A program made the position numbers and the translations under genes. Of a DNA stretch of 27,608 nucleotides, positions 1-9,700 are shown piece after piece. The DNA comes from Gammaproteobacteria bacterium. GTDB lineage: Bacteria > Pseudomonadota > Gammaproteobacteria > Pseudomonadales > UBA3067. The notes beneath the pieces are model-generated. The model did no database searches. It was not told the DNA's origin and saw nothing but the letters and a program-made list of their open reading frames with translations. The stretch spans positions 1 through 27,608 of the forward strand of contig JAHRVS010000089.1 in NCBI GenBank assembly GCA_019090565.1. The letters run 5' to 3'. Numbering within the stretch: the first letter of the stretch is position 1; each line of letters starts with the position of its first letter.

Positions 1-2
1 GA

Positions 3-71
3 GCTTATGCACACGATGTGCTGTATGCCGGTTTTGCAGGAGCCTTAACCGGTGACGCAGCTATCGCGTGA
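3..71 (+). CDS. Possible 3' end of an unidentified plus-strand gene
   Basis: The third forward frame is open from the window edge to a TGA at 69-71. It encodes 22 residues rich in Ala and Gly (AYAHDVLYAGFAG, then ALTGDAAIA). Such composition could be the C-terminus of a real protein converging on the NRPS operon. It is too short to assign to a family and may be chance. If real, it would mean that no further biosynthetic gene immediately follows the NRPS on the minus strand. Confidence 0.2.
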   Translation, partial: AYAHDVLYAGFAGALTGDAAIA

Positions 72-99
72 AAAGTGCATTTTTAGAGGTGCCCTTCAG

Positions 100-3000
100 T
101 TATATCTCTTCCAATAACTGCTCCAGAACGACTTCGTCCAAGCCTTCCATTTCCGCTTCCAAAACAGCAATGGCCAATGCCTCAATGGTGGGTTTTTCAA
201 ATAGCTTGGCCAAAGAAATTTCCACCTCATAACGTTCACGAATACGGGAAACAATCTGCGTTGCCATCAGTGAATGGCCACCGAGTTCAAAAAAGTTATC
301 ATGCACACCCACCGCATCAAGCTTCAAAAACCCACACCAAAACTGAGCAACAGTTCGTTCCATTTCATTTCGAGGCGCTACAAACGGCGTTTTCGCCGCC
401 GGCTCAGCGTGCCATGCAGGCAACGCTTTGCGATCAACTTTACCATTTTCACTCAACGGCAAGGCAGCAAGAATAATGACGGCACTGGGCAACATGTAAT
501 CGGGTAATTTTTTTCGCAGCTTTTCTTTAATGGCCTGTGGCGCAGTGCCCTCCTCACAAGACACGTAGGCGACCAAATGCTGCTCTTCAAGGTGGCTTAC
601 CAAGACCACCACACTCTCACCCACCTCTGGCAGTGCATCGAGCTGATTTTCAATTTCACCTAGCTCAATGCGCTGACCGCGTAATTTAACCTGAAAATCT
701 AATCGGCCTAAATAATCAATATTCCCATCAGCCAAATAGCGCGCCCTATCGCCCGTTTTATAGAGCTTTTCGCCTTGTTGCCCGGCAAAAGGTGAGTCAA
801 TAAAACTTGCTGACGTTAGGGCATCCTGAAACAAATACCCACGCGCTAAACCCACCCCACCGATATAAAGCTCCCCCGGCACGCCAACGGGCAGTGGCTT
901 TTTATTTTCATCCAGAATATAAAGTTGTGTATTCGCTATCGGTTTACCAATGGGCACGCGTGAATGGCGGTGTTCTTTTTGGCATTCCCACGCACTCACA
1001 TCAATAGACGCCTCAGTGGGGCCGTACAAATTAATGAGTCGGGCATGGGGCAAACAAATAAAACTTTGTCGCACATGCTCAGGTTTTAATGCTTCGCCAC
1101 TGCAAAATATTGTCTTAATCGTGCTGCATGTTTTAACCTTCGCGTCTTGTAAAAACAAACCCAACATAGACGGCACAAAGTGCAAGGTACTCACCTTGTG
1201 TTGCTGAATAAGCTGACACAGGTAATCAGGGTCTTTATGCCCATCCGGCTTGGCTAGCACCACACTTGCACCGGTAAACAATGGCCAGAAAAATTCCCAC
1301 ACCGACACATCAAAGCTATAGGGGGTTTTTTGCAGCACCACGTCTTTGTCGTTAATGGGGTAGGCATCCTGCATCCATTGAAGGCGATTAATAACGCCTC
1401 GATGAGGCACCGCCACACCCTTTGGCTTCCCGGTTGAGCCAGAAGTATAAATCACATAGGCCAAGTCATCGTTTGCAGTGCCAACAAGCGGGTTGGTATT
1501 ATCAAACGTGGTGAGCTGCGGTTTAATTTCTGAATAAACGATGCTTTGTTCGGCAGCCAACTCAAATGCCGTGCTGCCATTTTCGGTGATAAACAGTTGC
1601 ACCTGTGCATCGTCCAGCACCCCTTGTAGCCGTTCCTGAGGCGCACTCACATCTAACGGCAAATAAGCCGCGCCAGATTTCAATATGGCATAAAGTGTCA
1701 CCACCAACTCTACCGAACGCTGCATACACACAGCGATGGCTCGGTCTTTTCCTGCGCCCTGAGAAATAAGAAAGTGTGCAAATTGATTCGCCTGCGCATT
1801 GAGCTGCGCATAGCTCAACATTTGCTCCTCAAAAACCACCGCCCTAGTGGCAGGCGTTGCAGCCACCTGCCTTTCAAACAGAACGGGCAAAGAATCAAAT
1901 TTGGGGTAATCAACAACCGTTTGGTTCCAGGCAATAAGCTGCTGTGTTTCGTCGGCTTTATCCAGAATAGTTATATCACTGAGCAAACAATCAGGCTTTG
2001 CAACTAGGCACGCAAGCAAATTGGTATAGCCATCTGCAAAGCGTCGAATACTTTCCTCAGAAAACAAATCCGTATTGTAATCATAACGCGCTGTTAAGCC
2101 CTGATTACTTTCGGTAATGGCCAGCGACACTTCAAATTGTGATGTGGTGTTGCTCTGGGGCAGCTGAACGGTTTCAAGCCCCTCCAAGTCTAAACTGTTA
2201 TTCAAATCACTTTTTTGAAAACTAAATAAAGTTTGAAAAATAGGCGAACGACTTAGATCGCGTGGCAATTGCAAGGCATCGACAATTTTCTCAAAGGGGA
2301 TGTCTTGATGATCGAAGGCTTCAAGTACCGCGCGATGCTCAACCTGCAATTGTTCTAAAAAAGACTGTTGGGCATTGATTTCTGATCGCAAAGAAAGGGT
2401 GTTAATAAAGAAACCCACCAAACCCTCTGTTTCTTTCACCGGCCGCTGCGCAACAGGCGTACCCACACAAATATCATTCTGGCCACTGTAGCGGCTCAAC
2501 AACACTTTATATGCACTCATCAAAATAACAAAAGTGGTTATGCCCTGTTGCTGGGAAAATCGTTCTACTTTTTGAAACAGTCCCGTGGGAATCTCAAAAT
2601 ACAAGGCCGCCCCAGAAAAGGTTTGCTTCGAAGGGCGCGGATAATCTGTCGTCAACGCGAGGGGCTCAGTACCTTCTAATTTTTCGCACCAATAAGACAG
2701 CGAGTCTGGCATCAATGCATCTTGCAGAACCTGCTTTTGCCAAATGGCGTAATCGGCATATTGAATCGGCAGCTCAGGCAATTCCGGCTTATTGTTTTTA
2801 TTCGAACTAAGCGCCTGCCGGTAATAAAAACTCAGCTCATGGCTGATAATTTCCACAGACCAGCCATCGGCAATAATATGGTGCAGGGTAATAAACAACA
2901 CATGCTGGTCATCAGCACATTTCAATAAGCGTGTACGAATAAGTCGGGTGCGTCGCGCATCGTGTCCTTTTTCCAAATCAAAGGCACGAGAAGTTTCTTG

Positions 3001-6000
3001 TTCTTTGAGCAACGCAATGGCATCTAGCTGTTTTTGTTCACACTCATCACTCACGTCTTCAAGCGTAAAATTCCAGGCGTAGGCGGACTTAATGCATTGC
3101 ACCACCTGTTCGCCCGCGCTGGAGAATGTCGTTCTCAATATTTCATGGCGTAAAACTAATTGCGTAAAAGCGAAGCTCAGCGCATCAATATCCAGAACAC
3201 CCTTTAAACGAAATGCAGAAGAAATATTGTAGGCACTGGCGCTGTTATATTTGCCCGCGCCGGATTCAAGTCGATCAAGCACCCACAGCCGTTCCTGAGA
3301 GAATGTCAAAGGAATGTCTCGATCACGGGAAACTGGCAGCAAGGCAGGCAAAGGCTTTTTATCAAATTTAGTTTCAGCGTCGATCACCACTGCCAAATCA
3401 GCAATAACGGGGTAATCAAAAATAAACCTCAGAGGTAAATTCTTATTAAACGCCTCACGCAAGCGTGCCATCATTCTGGTGGCTAACAGCGAGTGCCCAC
3501 CTATTTGGAAAAAATTGCTCTGTACACCAAAGTGCTCAGTTTCAAGAATTTCTTTCCATATAACATAAATCGTTTCTTCGGTTTTTGATGTAGGTACCGC
3601 CAGTGCCGTATCAGGTTCAGCAACCGAAACAAAAGGGAGCTGCTTGTAATCAATTTTACCATTCACCGTAACCGGGATTTGATCTATCGCACAGTAACTA
3701 TGGGGCACCATGTAATCCGGCAACACATGCTTAAGGATTTGAATAAAGCCCTCAGCATTGAACGATGCCTTATGCGCGTTGTGTAGCACCACATAAGCAA
3801 CCAAACTCTCGGCGCTACCAGCAACATTACCAACAGCACTTGCAAGGCGAACCACTGACTCCTTTATCTCAGCCTGCTTGTTAAGAATGTTTTCAATTTC
3901 ACCCAGTTCGACACGAAAACCTCTAATTTGTACCTGTTGGTCTAAGCGGCCACAATAGGCAATTTCACCATTGGGTAACCAACGGGCCAAATCGCCCGTG
4001 CAATAAATTTCCCCCGATGAAAAAGGGTTGTTAATAAATTTCTCATCACTTAATGCCTGGTTATTCAAATACCCCTTTGCAACGCCAACACCGCCAATGT
4101 ATAGCTCTCCCATTACGCCTACAGGCACAGGCTGGTGATTTTTATCTAAAATATAGATACGCGCATTGGTAATCGGCCGGCCAATAGAGGGCAACCCTCC
4201 CACGGCCTTGTCAGTGCAAATCTCACCCGCGGTGGCAACCACGGCGGCCTCCGTTGGCCCATAAGCGTTAATCAATTTAAAGCTACGCTGATCAGGCGGA
4301 TACTGATTCAAACGATCACCGCCCGTAAACAGATAGGCCAACGACCAGTTTTGCGGTAACGGTTCAGCAAAAATGGCTTCAGCCAGTGGGGTCGGCAAAA
4401 AAAGATGGGTAATGCCGGCCTCGGCGATCCAAGCCACCATGTCTTTTGCACTGATTCGGGTTTCTTCTGGCGCAATAGTAATGGGGGCCCCCATGCACAA
4501 TGACGTCCAGATTTCCCAAGCGGCCGCATCAAATGCCACACCCGCAACCTGCCCCATTTTAATGGTATCAGAGCCCTGAAAATACTCAGCTGCATGCCAG
4601 TTAACCAAGTTACAAATACCTTGCTCCGGCACCACCACACCTTTGGGCAAGCCAGTGGAACCCGAGGTATAAATAATATAAACCGCCCGCTCTGGCTGAT
4701 AGGGTAAAACAGCGCATTCCTTTGAGTACGCGGCAATACGGTGCCAGTCACCATCAAGACAAACGATATTCGGGAGGTTTTCTTTAAGCTCAGTTTTTTC
4801 CCCAAAGACAAGCGTTTGACTTAAAATAAAACGTGGCTGGGCATCCTCCACCACATATTTTAAACGCGCATCAGGAATACTGGGGTCTAGGGGTAAATAC
4901 GTACCACCTGCCTTGAGTACCGACAGCATCGCCACAACCAGCTCATAGCCACGCGTGCAGCAAATGACAACCACATCGTCTGTTTTAAGTCCGTTAGCAA
5001 GAAGGTAATTGGCCAGTTTGTTGGCACGCCATTGTAAGTCACTGAAGCTAAAATGTTCGCCGTTTTCTTCTACCGCCGAAGCATTCGGGAAACGCGCCAC
5101 TTGGTGCTCGAACATCTCCACCAAGCCTCGCTCGGGCAGACTAACTTGTTCACCGCTCCACGCATCAATTAGCCGATTTTTTTCTTGCTCATCAAGTAGG
5201 GGGATTTCATCAATCGGTTTCTCGGGGTCTGCAAGCGCCTCCTCAAGAATATGCCCCAGGTGTTTAGCAAACCCTTCTATGGTGCTGGTTTCAAATAGGC
5301 ATTGATTAAACTCAAACTCACCGTTCAAATGCGCGTCGGTTTCAAAAAAGGTTAAGGTGAGGTCAAACTTTGTTTTATCTGTTTCCAGTGCGACAAATGT
5401 TGTGTCTAAACCTTGCAGGTCTAATGCTAATGCCTTGCGGCGATGCTCTAGAGAAAACATGGTTTGAAAAACAGGCGGGTGACTCATATCTCGCGCCAAG
5501 CCCAATTGCTCAAGCAGCTGTTCAAAGGGAAGCTCCTGATATTGCTCTGCTTCAAGGCGCGTCGCATTGATACTGTGCAATAGCTCGACGAAACTGGGGG
5601 AGCCACTTAAATTACTGCGTATCGGCAAACTATTAATAAAAAAGCCAATTAAATTTTCTAAGTCTGAAGTTTGGCGATGGCTATGAGGCACCCCCACACA
5701 CAGATCATCCGCCCCCGTATAACGATAAAGCAACACTTTGTATGCCGCCAACAACGTCGTAAAGAGAGTAACCTGGTTTTTTTGGCTAAACCCCTTTAAT
5801 TTTTCGGTGGTGCGGGTACTGAGCTGAAATTCAAAGCGTGCCGCAAAGGAATCCTGTTGCGCTTGCCTGGGACGATCAAGGGGCAACTCCAGCACAGAGC
5901 AGTCATCAAGCTTCTCCTTCCAGTAATCAATGTGTGATTGGAAGTACTCCCCTTGCATTTTTTCACGCTGCCAGGCCACGTAATCAATGTATTGAATGCT

Positions 6001-6702
6001 GTGGGAAAAAAGTGGTGAAGGCAATGCATTGCCATTTTGTATCTCATTGTAGTAGTGCGCAAGCTCGCGGGTAAAAACAGCAATTGAGATGGCGTCAGAA
6101 ATAATATGGTGCATGGCAATTGCCAACACCCAGCGCGCATCACTTTGTTGGTATAGTTGCGTTCGGATCAAACAATCGTGTTCCAAATTAAAATATTTTA
6201 TTTTGAAATCGTTCAGCTCGTTAGAAATCAGCTCATCAGAAACAGCCTTCACCTCAAGTGCCCACTGACTCGGCGGTCGAATGGTCACTTCTGGCTGTCC
6301 TTCACGGGCGACAAAATTAACCCGCAGTTGTTCTTGCCTCGATACAACCAAAGAAAAGGCACATTCCATCGCAGAAATATTAAGATCACCATGGATATAA
6401 AATGCACCCGCCATATTATAGGCAGCATCTTGCTGTAATTGATCAATAAACCATAGGCGTTGTTGCGAGAAGGAAATGGGAAGCGTTGAGTGTCTATCGA
6501 TCGGCGCGATGTTCCCCAGCTCACTGGGGGCGCTGTTGGCTTGCTTTAAAAATGCAATAATTTCTGGCTTTACTGCCTTTATTTCTTTAAGCCAATCTTG
6601 CATCTTCGCACCCTTGGGTGCGTTTACCTTTAATTTTTCTTCCTCTAAATAGAGCTGAATATCGTGAGACTGAAGTTGAGCAATCAACTCAATCACACTC
6701 AT
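100..6702 (-). CDS. Two-module nonribosomal peptide synthetase (docking-C-A-T-C-A-T), no release domain
   Basis: This 2200-residue cytoplasmic enzyme should add two amino acids to the chain delivered by the upstream FAAL-NRPS. Residues 1-55 resemble a TubC-type docking domain (basic hairpin, EEEKLKVNAPKG). The first C domain begins near 72 and has HHIISDAIS near 196. The first A domain has YTSGSTGLPKGV near 676 and is followed by a carrier with GGHSLLATR near 1064. The second C domain has HHIIADGWS near 1274, the second A domain YTSGSTGKPKGV near 1751, and the last carrier GGHSLMATQ near 2137. Aligning by eye to the GrsA pocket gives DAWFFGAVVK for A1, close to Leu codes such as DAWFLGNVVK, and DVWHFSLIDK for A2, a classical Ser code. 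No epimerase is seen, and neither C domain has the extra N-terminal HH motif of dual C/E domains. The protein stops about 35 residues after the last carrier, without thioesterase or reductase. The ATG overlaps the upstream stop (ATGA), indicating translational coupling. Confidence 0.95.
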   Translation of the reverse strand: MSVIELIAQLQSHDIQLYLEEEKLKVNAPKGAKMQDWLKEIKAVKPEIIAFLKQANSAPSELGNIAPIDRHSTLPISFSQQRLWFIDQLQQDAAYNMAGAFYIHGDLNISAMECAFSLVVSRQEQLRVNFVAREGQPEVTIRPPSQWALEVKAVSDELISNELNDFKIKYFNLEHDCLIRTQLYQQSDARWVLAIAMHHIISDAISIAVFTRELAHYYNEIQNGNALPSPLFSHSIQYIDYVAWQREKMQGEYFQSHIDYWKEKLDDCSVLELPLDRPRQAQQDSFAARFEFQLSTRTTEKLKGFSQKNQVTLFTTLLAAYKVLLYRYTGADDLCVGVPHSHRQTSDLENLIGFFINSLPIRSNLSGSPSFVELLHSINATRLEAEQYQELPFEQLLEQLGLARDMSHPPVFQTMFSLEHRRKALALDLQGLDTTFVALETDKTKFDLTLTFFETDAHLNGEFEFNQCLFETSTIEGFAKHLGHILEEALADPEKPIDEIPLLDEQEKNRLIDAWSGEQVSLPERGLVEMFEHQVARFPNASAVEENGEHFSFSDLQWRANKLANYLLANGLKTDDVVVICCTRGYELVVAMLSVLKAGGTYLPLDPSIPDARLKYVVEDAQPRFILSQTLVFGEKTELKENLPNIVCLDGDWHRIAAYSKECAVLPYQPERAVYIIYTSGSTGLPKGVVVPEQGICNLVNWHAAEYFQGSDTIKMGQVAGVAFDAAAWEIWTSLCMGAPITIAPEETRISAKDMVAWIAEAGITHLFLPTPLAEAIFAEPLPQNWSLAYLFTGGDRLNQYPPDQRSFKLINAYGPTEAAVVATAGEICTDKAVGGLPSIGRPITNARIYILDKNHQPVPVGVMGELYIGGVGVAKGYLNNQALSDEKFINNPFSSGEIYCTGDLARWLPNGEIAYCGRLDQQVQIRGFRVELGEIENILNKQAEIKESVVRLASAVGNVAGSAESLVAYVVLHNAHKASFNAEGFIQILKHVLPDYMVPHSYCAIDQIPVTVNGKIDYKQLPFVSVAEPDTALAVPTSKTEETIYVIWKEILETEHFGVQSNFFQIGGHSLLATRMMARLREAFNKNLPLRFIFDYPVIADLAVVIDAETKFDKKPLPALLPVSRDRDIPLTFSQERLWVLDRLESGAGKYNSASAYNISSAFRLKGVLDIDALSFAFTQLVLRHEILRTTFSSAGEQVVQCIKSAYAWNFTLEDVSDECEQKQLDAIALLKEQETSRAFDLEKGHDARRTRLIRTRLLKCADDQHVLFITLHHIIADGWSVEIISHELSFYYRQALSSNKNNKPELPELPIQYADYAIWQKQVLQDALMPDSLSYWCEKLEGTEPLALTTDYPRPSKQTFSGAALYFEIPTGLFQKVERFSQQQGITTFVILMSAYKVLLSRYSGQNDICVGTPVAQRPVKETEGLVGFFINTLSLRSEINAQQSFLEQLQVEHRAVLEAFDHQDIPFEKIVDALQLPRDLSRSPIFQTLFSFQKSDLNNSLDLEGLETVQLPQSNTTSQFEVSLAITESNQGLTARYDYNTDLFSEESIRRFADGYTNLLACLVAKPDCLLSDITILDKADETQQLIAWNQTVVDYPKFDSLPVLFERQVAATPATRAVVFEEQMLSYAQLNAQANQFAHFLISQGAGKDRAIAVCMQRSVELVVTLYAILKSGAAYLPLDVSAPQERLQGVLDDAQVQLFITENGSTAFELAAEQSIVYSEIKPQLTTFDNTNPLVGTANDDLAYVIYTSGSTGKPKGVAVPHRGVINRLQWMQDAYPINDKDVVLQKTPYSFDVSVWEFFWPLFTGASVVLAKPDGHKDPDYLCQLIQQHKVSTLHFVPSMLGLFLQDAKVKTCSTIKTIFCSGEALKPEHVRQSFICLPHARLINLYGPTEASIDVSAWECQKEHRHSRVPIGKPIANTQLYILDENKKPLPVGVPGELYIGGVGLARGYLFQDALTSASFIDSPFAGQQGEKLYKTGDRARYLADGNIDYLGRLDFQVKLRGQRIELGEIENQLDALPEVGESVVVLVSHLEEQHLVAYVSCEEGTAPQAIKEKLRKKLPDYMLPSAVIILAALPLSENGKVDRKALPAWHAEPAAKTPFVAPRNEMERTVAQFWCGFLKLDAVGVHDNFFELGGHSLMATQIVSRIRERYEVEISLAKLFEKPTIEALAIAVLEAEMEGLDEVVLEQLLEEI

Positions 6703-9700
6703 AATTCGTATTCCTCTCTGTCTTCATCATCATTGGCCGACTGCTCGTCGCTGCGTTTTTTGACACTCAACACTGTATCAATGTATTGCCCTAATTGCCG
6801 AATCGTGGGCCGCTTGAAAATTTCAGAAGTAGGCACTTCCACTTCATGCACTTCTCTTATTTGATTTAATATTTGGGTCGCCAAAAGAGAGTGGCCGCCC
6901 AGTTCGAAGAAGCTATCATCAATGCCTATCGGCGTTACACCTAACATGTCTCCCCAAAGGCAGACGAGGTAGTTTTCCATTTCAGTCTTCGCTTGCGCAT
7001 CAACAGAGACCTTCGCCGCATCGTAATTAATTACCAATAGCTTTTGCTTGTCTAACTTTCCATTTAAGGTCAGTGGCAACTCTTCAATTAATATATATTT
7101 AGAAGGGATCATATAAGTTGGCAACAAGCGTTCCACATGAGACCGAACCGTAGCAATAAACTCGCGCTCATTGTTTTTATCAATCTTTTGATCTGCTTGT
7201 TCATCGATTGTTTGAGTGCCAACCAAATAAGCCACTAGCTGTTTTTCCCCACTGCGATCGGGTGCAGTAAGCACTGCACAAGCCCTTATCGAAAATTGTT
7301 TATCGTTCGATGCGCTTGATAACTCATTCAAACAATTTTCAATGTCACCCAGCTCAATGCGGTATCCACGAACTTTTACCTGTTGATCAATACGGCGTAA
7401 ATAGCACAACAAGCCATCTTTATTATAAAAAGCCAAATCACCCGATCGATAAAGCTTCTCACCTTTTTTGTTTGAAAAAGGATTGGGGACAAAGCGTTCT
7501 TTGTTCAGAGCATCTCGGTTCAAATACCCTTTCGTCACACCTCCCCCACCTACATGTATCTCCCCAGGTACACCCATGGGGCATAAACTCCCCACATCGT
7601 CGAGAATATAAAGCTGGTTATCAGGAATGGGGCGCCCGATGGGTGAAATCAGCTGTTCGAAGTCTTTATGTTGAACACGGTGATGGGTGACGTGTACCGT
7701 TGTCTCAGTGATGCCATACATATTGATAAGCTGGGGTTTATCTAAACCTAATTTATCAACCCACGGCCTTATTTTTTGGGTTTCAAGCGCATCACCACCA
7801 AACACCACATAACGTAACCTTAAGTTGGGCCTTACAGCCATAGACACCATTTCTTTTGAAAGTGCATAAAATGCCGCCGGCGTTTGGTTTAACACCGTCA
7901 CTTTTTCATCAACCAACAATTTTGAAAATTGCGACGGTGAACGCTTGACCCAGTGGGGCACAACGACCAACTTGCCCCCATACAATAAAGCCCCCCAGAT
8001 TTCCCAAACTGAAAAATCAAACCCATAAGAATGAAACAGCGTCCAGACATCTTTTTCATTAAAGTGAAACTGATCATCAGTTTCTGAAAACAGTCGCACC
8101 ACATTTCGGTGGCTGACAATGACCCCCTTGGGTTTTCCAGTGGTGCCAGAGGTATAAATCACATACGCAGTATCTTCAACGGAACCACGGTAGCGGATGT
8201 TGCTCACAGGATAGGCATCAAGGTCCAGCGCATCCACAAGCAGACAATGAGGCATATCAGAAAAATTTTCTTTACGGCTAGAATGTACAATTAACGCACG
8301 AACATTGGCGTCTTCAAATATCATTTTCGCGCGCTTTGCCGGTGACTCTGGATCAACCGGCACGTAAGCCGCTCCGACTTTCATGATCGCTATCATTGCC
8401 ACCACGAGGTCTAGTGAACGCGCGATAGACAAGCCCACCAAATCACCTGGCTTTACCCCTTGATCAATCAAACTATGGGCGATTTGATTGGCGCGCTGAT
8501 TCAAATTTTGGTAAGAAAGCTGCTCATCACGATACCGCAGTGCGATGGACTCAGCCCGCTGCTCTGCTTGACGCTCAAGCACCTCAACAAGGGTGTGATC
8601 AGGAGAAGGGCAACGGTTTTCGCTATTCGCCAGCCGTAGTAGATTATGGCGTTCAGACTGTGCAACCATAGAGATGGTATCAATCGGCGCTTTGGGTTCT
8701 CGTACAATCTGGCGAAGCAGCTCAATATAGTGATTCACCATCAATTCAGCGGTTTCGGCTGCAAAAAGATCCGTGCGGTATTCCAACGTCCCCCTTAGCG
8801 CACCATTGTGCTGACGGAACTCAAAACCCAAGTCAAATTTGGCAGACTCCAGCTCAAGATTCATCGGCGTCACCGCTAAACCTTGTAACGCGAGCGACTC
8901 CTCTAATGAAAAGGGCTGTACCACCAGCATCACTTGAAACAAGGGGGAGTAGCTCAAATCACCCCCCGCCCCCATCGCGCTCACTAACTCTTCAAAGGGC
9001 AAGTCTTGGTGATTGTAGGCATCTTGCGCCGTCTTTTTCACCCGCTTTAATAGCTCATCAAAAGAAGGGTTGCCAGAAAGGTTATTACGCATTACCAAGG
9101 TATTCACAAACACACCCGCGACAGTCGTTAGGTCTCGGTGTGGTCGATTTGCAGCGGGGGAGCCGATGCTAACGATATCTTGTCGCGCATAACGAGAAAG
9201 CAGCAAACTCAAGCCCGCCAACATCAAATGGTAAAGCGTCACTTCCTCTCGCACGCAAAGCTCGCGCAACGTTCGCTCTAATGAAGGGGGTAGGTCAAAA
9301 TGGTAACGCGCGCCCGCGCCAGTAGGCTCTGCGGGGCGAGGAAAGTCAGCACGCAGCTCCAGTACGGGGCTCGAAGCCAATTTTGTTTTCCAGTATTCAA
9401 GCTGCTTCTCTAGCATCTCTGGCGACTCGTACTGCTCGCGCCAACGTAAATAATCCACGTATTGCAATGCCGGCTTTGCAGGCGGCTCGATGCCTTTTTT
9501 CGCTACCCGTGACGCATAGTGCTGAGACAGCTCCTTTAACAAAAACTCCACCGACCAGCCATCCGCAATAATATGGTGCACATTTAATAGCAGCACATAG
9601 CTCTCTGGCGCCAGATGCAACAAACGCGCTCGAAATAAAGGCCCTTTGCTCAAGTCGAACTGATAACCACTCTCTTCGCCTAACAATAGTGCTGATTTTT

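Noticed and set aside
4308..4811. A 167-codon minus-strand open frame inside the second synthetase
   Set aside because: It lies entirely within the first A domain in another frame and its translation has no domain character; it is a shadow of the real coding frame.
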